DNA of 64,000 nt, from NCBI RefSeq assembly GCF_030814225.1, contig NZ_JAUSUR010000001.1, forward strand, positions 868,001 to 932,000. Reading direction: 5' to 3'. This document shows positions 1 through 7,907 of this stretch, piece after piece. This DNA comes from Breznakia pachnodae. Lineage in GTDB: Bacteria > Bacillota_I > Bacilli_A > Erysipelotrichales > Erysipelotrichaceae. Position 1 is the stretch's first letter; every line of letters starts with the position of its first letter. The position numbers were made by a program, and so were the translations under genes. The notes beneath the pieces are model-generated. The model saw nothing but the letters and a program-made list of their open reading frames with translations. It made no database searches and was not told where the DNA came from.

Positions 1-2103
1 TGCTTGCGTCCTGAGTGTCAGGAAAAACTTTATCTGTTTATGGATAAAGGAATTTATCATATGATTGGTGATAATGAAAAATGGTATTCTTCTAAAGTAT
101 TTATTATTTTCGCAACTACTGAAGATCCACAAATCTCATTATTAAAACCACTAATGAGAAGAATTCCGATTACTTGTAAGATTCCTTCATTGGCACAACG
201 ACCAAAACAGGAAAAGAAAGAACTGTTACATTTCCTATTATCAGATGAATCAAAGAAAATCCAAAAAGAAATTGCAATCTCACAAAGGGTTTACAATCTA
301 CTAATTGATTATGAATTCAATGGTAATATTGGTGAAATGAAAAACCTGGTAAAAGTATTAGCTGCATCAGCACTAATGGAACATACCCGTTTAAATAAAC
401 AAGATGACTGTATTCAAATTGATTTACAACACTTACCTGACTATATTATTCATGAAGTTGCTGAGAATATGAATCTATTGCAATTAGATAATGATACATT
501 CTTAAAGCTATCTGAAATCCATCTTGCTCAAAATAAAGAAAAGCAATTGTATATCTTTAATGAGCATATGATTGAAAACTATAAAAAGATTCAAAAGGAA
601 AATGAATCGTACTTCCAGTTCATTGATAATGCAAAAGCGATTCTTCGTGTTTATTTGGATGAACTAACATTTACTGAAGAAGGTAAAAAGAACGTAAATG
701 AAGTATTGTATCAAAGTCTGTTTGAAAACATACGATTAAAAATATCGCAAAAATTTAGAATTTCCTTAACTAACACAGAAGTAATCAGTTTAAGTAAATT
801 ATTATATGATTATCGAATTGACATCAATTCCTGTACCTCTCTTTATAACGAAGAAAAACAAATAATCCTAGATTGCTTAGAGTATATTAAAAAACAAGAC
901 TTTGAAAATTATAATATGACACAAGAAATCTTACAGATTATTAGTAACAGTATCAATATAGAATTTAACTCTTTAGGAATTCTTGACTTCTATGTCTACC
1001 TGAAGACAATGACTGGTGTAGAAAAGAAGAAGGAAACCCATGGTATTGTATTGGCACATGGATACTCCACAGCCAGCAGTATTACCACAACTGCGAATCA
1101 TATGCTGGGAAGCTATGTCTTTGATGCCATTGATATGCCAATGGATTTACAGGCAACTGATATTGCAGCTAAGTTAAATGCGTATATTCATTCTCAACCC
1201 AATATCAGTAATATTGTAATGCTGGTAGATATGGGATCCCTAGAAGAAATCTATAAGAATATTAATACTAATGAATCTGTAAATATTGTGATTTTTAATA
1301 ATGTTACTTTAAAGTTAGTACTTGATATTGGATTTATGATTACAAGAAATGAATCAATTACACAAATCATGAATACAGTAGAAACAACAGATTATCAGAA
1401 TCGACATATTTATATTGAAACCAAAAGAAAAAATAAGGCAATTATTACGGTATGCCCTACAGGAATTCAGACTGCTGAAAAACTATCACAATTGTTGCAG
1501 GATAGTTTACCTGAAGAAGTGGATATGGAAATTATTGCCCATGAGTTTAGTGAAATTCAGAATAACCAAAAGAATTCAGATATTTATGAACAGTATGATG
1601 TTCAATATATTGTAGGTACTGCTAATCCACTGGATGATAAAGATTCTTATATTCCAGTAGAGGAATTAATTGAAAAACAGAATATGGATAAGATTCAATT
1701 ATTATTCAATACAGTGTTAACTGATGAACAAATTGATAAGTTCTCACATAACCTATTACGTAACTTCTCGTTGCAAAATTTATTAGAGTATCTGACAATC
1801 TTAAATCCAGAAAAAATTGTAAGTTATACTGAGGAAATTATAAAGGAACTTAAAACAACAATGAATCCTGCTTTAACTAGTAGTACCGTTGTAGGATTGT
1901 ATATTCATATCAGTTGTTTAATTGAGCGACTCATAACAGATAACTATATTACGAAGTATGATCAGCTAGATTCTTTCATTAAGGAAGAAGCAGAGTTTAT
2001 TGAGATTGTTAAAAACAGTTTCAAGAATCTGGAAAAACACTATTGTGTAGAAATACCAATTAGTGAAATTGCATATATCCATGATCACATTTATCGTAAG
2101 TAG
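1..2103 (+). CDS. LevR-type sigma-54-dependent PTS regulator (5' end cut by window)
   Basis: Transcriptional activator that senses PTS phosphorylation state and drives sigma-54 promoters. The window opens inside the AAA+ domain: the remaining part shows FATTEDP and LMRRIPI near the start. It continues with a PRD (about residues 190-320 of the visible part), a mannose-type IIA domain with likely phospho-histidine in LAHGYS (visible residue 352), a GatB-like IIB domain with cysteine in VCPTG (484), and a second PRD (about 580-695). This order matches the LevR/ManR family. The frame is open to base 1, so the true start is upstream. It lies directly before a PTS operon with a -24/-12-like promoter, which it probably activates when the sugar is present. 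Family identity is secure; the inducing sugar is unknown. Confidence 0.93.
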   Translation, partial: CLRPECQEKLYLFMDKGIYHMIGDNEKWYSSKVFIIFATTEDPQISLLKPLMRRIPITCKIPSLAQRPKQEKKELLHFLLSDESKKIQKEIAISQRVYNLLIDYEFNGNIGEMKNLVKVLAASALMEHTRLNKQDDCIQIDLQHLPDYIIHEVAENMNLLQLDNDTFLKLSEIHLAQNKEKQLYIFNEHMIENYKKIQKENESYFQFIDNAKAILRVYLDELTFTEEGKKNVNEVLYQSLFENIRLKISQKFRISLTNTEVISLSKLLYDYRIDINSCTSLYNEEKQIILDCLEYIKKQDFENYNMTQEILQIISNSINIEFNSLGILDFYVYLKTMTGVEKKKETHGIVLAHGYSTASSITTTANHMLGSYVFDAIDMPMDLQATDIAAKLNAYIHSQPNISNIVMLVDMGSLEEIYKNINTNESVNIVIFNNVTLKLVLDIGFMITRNESITQIMNTVETTDYQNRHIYIETKRKNKAIITVCPTGIQTAEKLSQLLQDSLPEEVDMEIIAHEFSEIQNNQKNSDIYEQYDVQYIVGTANPLDDKDSYIPVEELIEKQNMDKIQLLFNTVLTDEQIDKFSHNLLRNFSLQNLLEYLTILNPEKIVSYTEEIIKELKTTMNPALTSSTVVGLYIHISCLIERLITDNYITKYDQLDSFIKEEAEFIEIVKNSFKNLEKHYCVEIPISEIAYIHDHIYRK

Positions 2104-2134
2104 TGTCGAAACAATCAACCGACAGTGTCGAAAC
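2103..2134 (+). promoter_or_regulatory. Paired direct repeats, candidate activator-binding site (UAS)
   Basis: GTGTCGAAAC occurs at 2103-2112 and again at 2125-2134, exactly 22 bp (two helical turns) apart. TGTCG (2104-2108) also forms a dyad with CGACA (2120-2124). The pair lies about 75-105 bp upstream of the putative -24 element, a usual place for an enhancer-binding activator. Assignment to the neighbouring LevR-type protein is inference. Confidence 0.5.
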
Positions 2135-2164
2135 CAAAAGACTTAAAATGTTTTTTGGTTTTTT
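2131..2164 (+). terminator. Weak A/T-rich terminator after the LevR-type gene
   Basis: AAACCAAAA (2131-2139) pairs with TTTTGGTTT (about 2153-2161), followed by more T residues. The stem is AT-rich and probably inefficient. It overlaps the second direct repeat of the candidate activator site. Confidence 0.4.
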
Positions 2165-2173
2165 ATATCCTTT

Positions 2174-2199
2174 GTTTATCGATACTTTTCGTATCAAAC
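2174..2199. promoter_or_regulatory. Dyad of unknown role just upstream of the -24/-12 promoter
   Basis: GTTT-N3-GATAC (2174-2185) mirrors GTATC-AAAC (2191-2199) around a TTTTC centre. It sits immediately before the putative -24 box at 2207. It could be an operator or a transcript hairpin. No binding protein can be named from sequence. Confidence 0.35.
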
Positions 2200-2206
2200 A
2201 TAAAAG

Positions 2207-2223
2207 TTGGCACGTTTTTTTCT
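2207..2223 (+). promoter_or_regulatory. Putative sigma-54 (-24/-12) promoter of PTS operon 1
   Basis: TTGGCACG (2207-2214) is a perfect -24 box. After four bases the -12 position reads TTTCT (2219-2223), one base off the TTGCT/A consensus at the G of the GC pair. It is 29 bp before the IIA start codon and directly downstream of a LevR-type activator gene, the classical arrangement for levanase/mannose-type PTS operons. Confidence 0.65.
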
Positions 2224-2251
2224 TATATACAGGGTGAAAGGAATGTGAAAC

Positions 2252-2677
2252 ATGAATAAGAAGTTAATTTTAGCTTCTCATGGTTGTCTTGCAGAGGGTA
2301 TGCACAACGCCGCTGAAATGATTGTAGGTAAGAATAAAGATATCTACTCTTATGGATTGGAAACGTACGAAACTCCACAAGCAATTTATGAAGAAGCAAA
2401 GAAACTAATTGATGAACATCAAGATAGTTACATTTTTGTGGTTTGTGATTTAAAAGGTGGAAGTGTTTATAATCAAATGATTCAACTAAGTAACATTGAC
2501 AATGTGTTTGTGATTGCGGGAATGAATCTGGCAATGGTACTAGAACTTGCATTATTATGTCAAATCACAGAAATCAAACAAGATATTCTGCGTATTGTTG
2601 AAAACAGCAAAACTGGAGTGGAGTTGTTTGATTTAGAAAAAATGCAAAGCGAAGAAGAGGAGGACAGACTATGGTAG
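2252..2677 (+). CDS. PTS mannose-family IIA component (operon 1)
   Basis: Cytoplasmic phosphocarrier that takes phosphate from HPr and passes it to the cognate IIB. The 141-residue length is normal for a stand-alone EIIA-Man domain. The phosphorylated histidine is H10 in LASHGCLAEGM. The conserved CDLKGGSVYNQ segment aligns with the DLFGGSPFN motif of the family. It is first in the operon behind the -24/-12-like promoter and overlaps the IIB start by 7 bp (2671), which suggests translational coupling. A GAAAGGA ribosome site precedes the ATG. Confidence 0.93.
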   Translation: MNKKLILASHGCLAEGMHNAAEMIVGKNKDIYSYGLETYETPQAIYEEAKKLIDEHQDSYIFVVCDLKGGSVYNQMIQLSNIDNVFVIAGMNLAMVLELALLCQITEIKQDILRIVENSKTGVELFDLEKMQSEEEEDRLW

Positions 2678-3153
2678 AACTACTTCGTGTTGATGAACGT
2701 TTATTACATGGACAGGTTGCAGTTACATGGGTATCTAATTTAGATATCACATCAATCTTAATTGCGAATGATGATGTAGTAACTAACGAAATGTCAAAGA
2801 TGGCATTAAAGATGGCAAAACCAACAGGTATTAACTTAGCCATCCGCAGTATTGATGAAGGTGCTGCACTATTGAACGATCCAAGAGTAGAAAAATCAAA
2901 AGTACTCGTATTAGTAAAAACAGTACAAGATGCTTCTCGATTAATCGAAAAGATAAACGAAAAAGTGGATCATGTAAACATTGGGGGAATCAAACGTAAA
3001 GAAGGTAGCAAATTAATTGCACCTGCAGTTTACGTAAATGAAGATGATGTTAACGCACTTAATAAATTAATTGAAATGGTTGATAAGGTAGAATTTAGAA
3101 TGGTACCATCAGAAAACGCTAAATCTGCAGAGTCAATCATCAAAAACTTTTAA
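2671..3153 (+). CDS. PTS mannose/sorbose-family IIB component (operon 1)
   Basis: Second phosphocarrier of the mannose-type permease. It moves phosphate from IIA to the sugar bound by IIC/IID. The phospho-histidine is H13 in DERLLHGQVAVTW, the invariant N-terminal motif of the SorB/IIB-Man family. The 160-residue length is typical. GGIKRKEG is the usual downstream loop seen as N-I/M-x-x-K-E-G in relatives. It sits between IIA (overlapping) and IIC (24 bp gap with AGGAGG). Confidence 0.93.
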   Translation: MVELLRVDERLLHGQVAVTWVSNLDITSILIANDDVVTNEMSKMALKMAKPTGINLAIRSIDEGAALLNDPRVEKSKVLVLVKTVQDASRLIEKINEKVDHVNIGGIKRKEGSKLIAPAVYVNEDDVNALNKLIEMVDKVEFRMVPSENAKSAESIIKNF

Positions 3154-3177
3154 AGTAAATATAGAGGAGGAAATGAT

Positions 3178-3975
3178 ATGGACTTATTTACAGCATTACT
3201 TATTGCGTTAGTTGTATGGTTATTGATTAGTTTGGAAGCATGGTTGTCATATCCGATGATCAACGTTCCATTAGTAGTTTCACCAATTGTAGGATTGATC
3301 CTAGGTGACTTTGAACAAGGGGTTGTCATAGGGGCAACATTGCAGTTAGTATTCTTAGGGGTAATGCAAATTGGAGGTACCTTACCTTCGGATGCAACCT
3401 TAGGATCAGCGATTGGTACCGCATTTGCAATTTCTATGGGACAAAGTACAGAGGTAGCATTAACATTTGCTGTTCCTGTGGCATTACTTGGTTCTTTCTT
3501 AACATTATTTGGTTACCTGTTACGTGGTTTATTCAATCCATTAGTAGAAAGATTATGTGCTACTGGTAACACAAAAGGACTTGAAAGATTACATGTTGCT
3601 TTAGCATTCCTACCAGAATTACCAAAAGGAATTGTTATCTTTGCAGCTCTTTACTTTGGTACTGGATTTGCACAGGATTTAATTGAAATCATCCCACAAA
3701 CTGTAATTGATGGATTGGATTACGCAAGTGATCTTATGCCAGCCGTTGGGATTGCATTATTATTACGTATGATGTGGTCTAAGAAGATGAGTGTTTACTT
3801 CTTCTTAGGAGTAATTCTTGTAGCTTTCTTCAACTTAGAAATGCTTGGAGTAGCTGTTACTGGAGTTGTTATTTCAGTAATTATGTTGTTAGAAAGTAAT
3901 AATAAAGGTGGAAAAGAAGTGGCACTAGCTACATCTTCTGAAGCTGTAACTGAGGAGGACTTATTCAATGATTAA
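3178..3975 (+). CDS. PTS mannose/sorbose-family IIC membrane component (operon 1)
   Basis: Integral membrane subunit forming part of the sugar channel with IID. The 265 residues hold about seven hydrophobic segments. The early SPIVGLILGDFEQGVVIGATLQL stretch matches the EII-Sor signature. An AGGAGG site stands just before the ATG. Its 3' end overlaps the IID start by 8 bp (3968). Substrate cannot be read from sequence; the operon's SIS-domain enzyme hints at an amino sugar or Amadori-type compound. Confidence 0.93.
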   Translation: MDLFTALLIALVVWLLISLEAWLSYPMINVPLVVSPIVGLILGDFEQGVVIGATLQLVFLGVMQIGGTLPSDATLGSAIGTAFAISMGQSTEVALTFAVPVALLGSFLTLFGYLLRGLFNPLVERLCATGNTKGLERLHVALAFLPELPKGIVIFAALYFGTGFAQDLIEIIPQTVIDGLDYASDLMPAVGIALLLRMMWSKKMSVYFFLGVILVAFFNLEMLGVAVTGVVISVIMLLESNNKGGKEVALATSSEAVTEEDLFND

Positions 3976-4789
3976 GGATAGATTTGATATAGCACCAACT
4001 GAAAATAAAATGTTGGGAAAAGTGTTTAGAAGAACATTGACATTAAGTAGTACTTATAACTATGAAAGAATGCAGGGTCTTGGTTATGTATATACAATGA
4101 TTCCAGTAATTGATGAGTATTACACTACAAAAGAAGAAAAGATTGAAGCTTATCAACGTCACTTTGAGTTATTCAATACAACACCTACAATGGGTGGATT
4201 CATTACTGGTTTAACTGCATCAATGGAAAAAGAAGCAGTTGCTGATAAAGAATTTGATAAATCATCAATCAATGCAATTAAGATTAGTTTAATGGGACCA
4301 CTTGCTGGGATTGGTGATTCAATTTTCCAAGGTTCCTTACGTGTTATCTCACTAGGGATTGGGATTTCATTGGCAGCTACTGGTAACCCACTAGGAATCT
4401 TAGTTCACCTACTAATTTATAACATTCCTGCAACATTTGTTCGTTACTATGGTGTATTTGCCGGATTTGGTTTAGGTGGTAAATTCATTAAGTCAGCTAC
4501 TGAAAGTGGACTGTTAGGAAAAATCACCAAAGCAGCTACTACTGTTGGATTAATGACGGTAGGTGCGATGGCATGTACAATGGTTAAATTTAATATTGGA
4601 GCAGTGGTGAATATGGAAGGTACAGAAATTGTTGTTCAAGACATTCTTGACTCTATCTTCCCAAAAGCACTTCCATTACTATTAGTATTCCTATGCTACA
4701 AAGCAATCAACAAAGGTGCAAAACCAATCGTTATTATGATTCTACTAATGGCGTTTGGTGTAGCTGGTAAAGTACTTGGCTTCTTGTAG
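3968..4789 (+). CDS. PTS mannose-family IID membrane component (operon 1)
   Basis: Partner of IIC in the translocation channel. The 273 residues contain the EIID hallmarks: NYERMQGLGYVYTMIPV near residue 35, the segment around SINAIKISLMGPLAGIGDSIF, and C-terminal hydrophobic helices. The start overlaps the IIC end, and an AGGAGG lies inside the IIC 3' end. The SIS-domain gene follows after 8 bp, completing a IIA-IIB-IIC-IID-enzyme order. Confidence 0.93.
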   Translation: MIKDRFDIAPTENKMLGKVFRRTLTLSSTYNYERMQGLGYVYTMIPVIDEYYTTKEEKIEAYQRHFELFNTTPTMGGFITGLTASMEKEAVADKEFDKSSINAIKISLMGPLAGIGDSIFQGSLRVISLGIGISLAATGNPLGILVHLLIYNIPATFVRYYGVFAGFGLGGKFIKSATESGLLGKITKAATTVGLMTVGAMACTMVKFNIGAVVNMEGTEIVVQDILDSIFPKALPLLLVFLCYKAINKGAKPIVIMILLMAFGVAGKVLGFL

Positions 4790-4797
4790 GAGTATCT

Positions 4798-5874
4798 ATG
4801 GATAGTTTGCGTGATTGTATCAATCGTATTCCTTCTTTGTTAACTAAAATTATTGATAACAAGGAAGTGAATATCGCAGATACACTAAATAAAGAAAAAG
4901 CATTTATTAAGAATGCTGATGAATTAGTATATATTGGTTCTGGAACGTCACTTACTTCAATCTCAACTGCAAAGAAATTTGCACAAAAAGTTTCAGGAAT
5001 CAGAATTAGTATTTATAATCCTAATGAATTTTTAAATGATGAATACATTTATAATCCTAATGCAATTTATATTATTGTTTCTCAAACTGGTAACTCAGTA
5101 GTTACCAGAAATGCACTACAGTTCCTTCAAGAAAAAGGATACTGTGTATTTGCAATGAGTGAATCAGCAGATACTAAAATTGCGAAAGATGCAAAGTATC
5201 ATATTGATATGGGTTGTGGATATGAAGAATATCCAACTCGTACGATTGGTTATACAACAACTGTATTCACATCTATGTTAATTGCAATGCAAGTTGCAAT
5301 TATAAAAGAAAGCATCACTCAACAAGATTATGATGGTTACATAGAAGAAGCAAAAGCTTCTATCGCAAATCATCGTAATGTTAGTGACAGTACATATGAA
5401 TGGTTAACATTCAATAAACGTAAAATGTTACGTTCAAGTTGTTTACTATTTGTAGGTAGTGGTGAACTATTACCTGTTGCTCAGGAAGCAGCAGTAAAGG
5501 TTTGGGAAATTCCGCAAATACCTGCATTTGGATATGAGACAGAAGAATGTCTTCATGGTCCAAACTATGGATTCAACTCTACTCACTGTGTAATCGTATT
5601 GAATGGTGGAGGAGATGATGAATCTAAGATGATGGCTTTAGGAAGATATGTAAAAGATATCTTTAAGAATGGATTCATTATCGGACAACAAGTATACAAT
5701 GATGAAGATTTATTATTCACACCAAAAAGTGATAACTTTAAATTCATCGAATTCTCAGCAGCAATTCAAATCCTTGCATATCGTTTAGCTGATGATGGTG
5801 GTCGTGATTTATATGCACCGCATGATAATAGTGTAATGGAAAGTTACTTCATTACTCACGATGAAAGTAAATAA
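4798..5874 (+). CDS. SIS-domain sugar-phosphate isomerase/deglycase-like enzyme (operon 1)
   Basis: Cytoplasmic protein of 358 residues with two SIS domains, the fold of the GlmS isomerase half, AgaS and the fructoselysine/glucoselysine-phosphate deglycases (FrlB, GfrE/F). Visible motifs are VYIGSGTSLTS near residue 40, IIVSQTGNSVVT near 97, FVGSGELLPVAQEAAVK in the second domain, and TEECLHGPNYG, the usual E-H-G-P active-site block. It is co-transcribed with a complete PTS, so its substrate is probably the imported 6-phosphate. Isomerase/deaminase and deglycase cannot be told apart here. Confidence 0.85.
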   Translation: MDSLRDCINRIPSLLTKIIDNKEVNIADTLNKEKAFIKNADELVYIGSGTSLTSISTAKKFAQKVSGIRISIYNPNEFLNDEYIYNPNAIYIIVSQTGNSVVTRNALQFLQEKGYCVFAMSESADTKIAKDAKYHIDMGCGYEEYPTRTIGYTTTVFTSMLIAMQVAIIKESITQQDYDGYIEEAKASIANHRNVSDSTYEWLTFNKRKMLRSSCLLFVGSGELLPVAQEAAVKVWEIPQIPAFGYETEECLHGPNYGFNSTHCVIVLNGGGDDESKMMALGRYVKDIFKNGFIIGQQVYNDEDLLFTPKSDNFKFIEFSAAIQILAYRLADDGGRDLYAPHDNSVMESYFITHDESK

Positions 5875-5879
5875 TATTT

Positions 5880-5906
5880 AAAAGGAAATCAAAACGATTT
5901 CCTTTT
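5880..5906 (+). terminator. Hairpin after the SIS gene, probable partial terminator
   Basis: AAAAGGAAATC (5880-5890) and GATTTCCTTTT (5896-5906) form a perfect 11-bp stem around AAAAC. The T run is only the stem's own four T residues. It may attenuate rather than stop transcription into the next gene, whose start is 26 bp on. Confidence 0.6.
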
Positions 5907-5931
5907 GTACTATAAAGAATGGAGAAATTAT

Positions 5932-7884
5932 ATGAATGAAATTGTAAAAGTATATGAAGATACTTATCTAATCAAAGGTTTTGGCTGTCACTGCTATGTA
6001 TTGCTTGGAAATCCCAATATTATGATTGATGCGGGATGCAAAGGTGATATTCGCTATTATGCAGAACAGCAACTTAACATCTCAATCACCCATGTAATCA
6101 ATACCCATAGTCATTTTGACCACACTGGTGGAAATGGATATTTTGATGTTGTGTATATGAGTGAAAAGAGTTCTAAAACCGCTAAGAACTATATGGATGA
6201 GAACCCTGCAAATCTACCTATGAATTATGATATTACTTATGTAAGTGATCAGGATATTATCGATTTAGGAAGCAGAAGATTAAAAGTAATTGCTAGTGAT
6301 GTTCATGCAGAGGGTAGCATCTTCTTATATGACTTAGACAATCATTTATTATTTACAGGGGATGAAATTGATTCTGATCAGATACTATTGCTTCCTAGTT
6401 TCGCTCAGAAAGAAGGTCAGTTTCATTCATATAGCGCTTCAAGTATTGAACGATTCAAAGAAATGATGAGGACAATCAAACAAGATTACCCTAATATTAA
6501 TTATATATTTACAGGACATAATACAACTCCACTCTTATCCTCATTTATTGATGAATTAATTGAGTTAGCAACTAGACTATTGGGTGGTTATATTGGAAAT
6601 GAGGATTGTTCCAGTAGCACCTACACAAAAAATGATTCACATTATCCTTATGAAAATGCTGGATATCGAAGAGCAACATATAAACATGCAAGCTTAGTTT
6701 ATAATCACAATTTACTTTGGAAAGTCGATGAAGCATTAGAACAACCTATTGCTACTCCTTTGCATCGTTTATCTGCAACAACTACAAACTATATTAATAA
6801 TAATTCTAACATAAAGTTTGGTATCACAAGTTATGGGAAAATCACTAAAACTCATCTTCATGCACTTCATAAAATGAATATTCAACCTTACTCTCTACTC
6901 ACAAGAAAAGCAGATAAAGAAAAAGAAAAAATATTCACTCATGTACATACAAATGCGGATTCTTTCTTTGATGATCATTTGGATATTGTTGATGTATGTG
7001 GTGCAAACTATCAGCACTTCCCATATGCATTAAAAGCAATACAAAAGGGATGTGCAGTTTATCTAGAAAAACCCATTGCATTAAATATAAATGAAGCCAA
7101 GGTTCTTCTTGAGGAATCACAGAAACAGCAAATAGTAAATGCAGTTGCACTTATCAATCGCTTTAATCCCATTATTGTATTAGCAAGAGATTTGTGTAAA
7201 AGTGGAAAACTAGGTAATATCATTAACTTTAAGGCACACTTTTATCACAACAGTTATAACACTATGAATAAATTAATGACCTGGAGACAGAATTTCGCTT
7301 TGAGTGGTGGTGGAGCGATTGTTGACCTTGGAGTTCACACCATTGATATTGTTCATTTTCTATTAGGCAATATTGAATCTGTAGTTTCCACATCATCAAC
7401 TGTTTATAATAAACGGTATGTTGATGATACACACACGACTACAGAAGATAACGATACAGATGAATATACAGCTGTTTTAATGAAAATGGAGAATAATGCC
7501 ATTGGTATATTAGAATCATCAAGGATATCTAATTCTATTGAAAAGGATCCAGTAATTGAAATCTTTGGTACTAAAGGAAGTGCAATTGTATATGAAGATG
7601 AAATCAAATGGCTAGATATCGAAAATAATGCACAACATAATCAAGATGATATTGAACCTTCCCACTTCTATCGCTACCTGATTGATTCTTGTTTACCACA
7701 AACCACAATGAATCATTTTGAGACGATGCATTATACAGCACTTCATAACTTTTTGAATATCTATCATAAGAAACACTTCTTTGAGGAAACACCAACCATC
7801 AAAGAAGCATATCATGCACAAGCAGTACTTGACGCCATACTTACATCCTGGAAATCAGGAACATGGGAAAAGATACAGGCTTAG
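5932..7884 (+). CDS. Fusion: metallo-beta-lactamase-fold hydrolase plus Gfo/Idh/MocA oxidoreductase
   Basis: A 650-residue two-enzyme fusion. Residues about 1-215 are an MBL-fold hydrolase with HSHFDH at 59-64, a following VHAEGS histidine, GDEID aspartate and GHNTTP histidine, so the dinuclear metal ligands look complete. Residues about 275-650 are a Gfo/Idh/MocA dehydrogenase: a Rossmann segment starts at KFGITSYGKITKTH, E379-K380-P381 is the classic EKP motif, and GGGAIVDLGVHTIDIV gives the active-site D/H block. I chose the ATG at 5932 because GGAG lies 7 bp upstream; an in-frame TTG at 5905 lies inside the preceding hairpin. It follows the PTS/SIS operon. I infer it oxidises a derived sugar and hydrolyses a product such as a lactone; the substrate is unproven. 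Confidence 0.85.
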   Translation: MNEIVKVYEDTYLIKGFGCHCYVLLGNPNIMIDAGCKGDIRYYAEQQLNISITHVINTHSHFDHTGGNGYFDVVYMSEKSSKTAKNYMDENPANLPMNYDITYVSDQDIIDLGSRRLKVIASDVHAEGSIFLYDLDNHLLFTGDEIDSDQILLLPSFAQKEGQFHSYSASSIERFKEMMRTIKQDYPNINYIFTGHNTTPLLSSFIDELIELATRLLGGYIGNEDCSSSTYTKNDSHYPYENAGYRRATYKHASLVYNHNLLWKVDEALEQPIATPLHRLSATTTNYINNNSNIKFGITSYGKITKTHLHALHKMNIQPYSLLTRKADKEKEKIFTHVHTNADSFFDDHLDIVDVCGANYQHFPYALKAIQKGCAVYLEKPIALNINEAKVLLEESQKQQIVNAVALINRFNPIIVLARDLCKSGKLGNIINFKAHFYHNSYNTMNKLMTWRQNFALSGGGAIVDLGVHTIDIVHFLLGNIESVVSTSSTVYNKRYVDDTHTTTEDNDTDEYTAVLMKMENNAIGILESSRISNSIEKDPVIEIFGTKGSAIVYEDEIKWLDIENNAQHNQDDIEPSHFYRYLIDSCLPQTTMNHFETMHYTALHNFLNIYHKKHFFEETPTIKEAYHAQAVLDAILTSWKSGTWEKIQA

Positions 7885-7906
7885 ACAATATGTCCAAGCC
7901 TGTTTT
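7876..7906. terminator. Strong terminator between convergent genes
   Basis: CAGGCTT (7876-7882) pairs with AAGCCTG (7896-7902), with an inner GACA/TGTC stem and ATA loop. TTTTCTTATT follows on the plus strand. It overlaps the stop of the fusion gene and stands before the end of the convergent ABC permease. Confidence 0.85.
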
Positions 7907-7907
7907 C

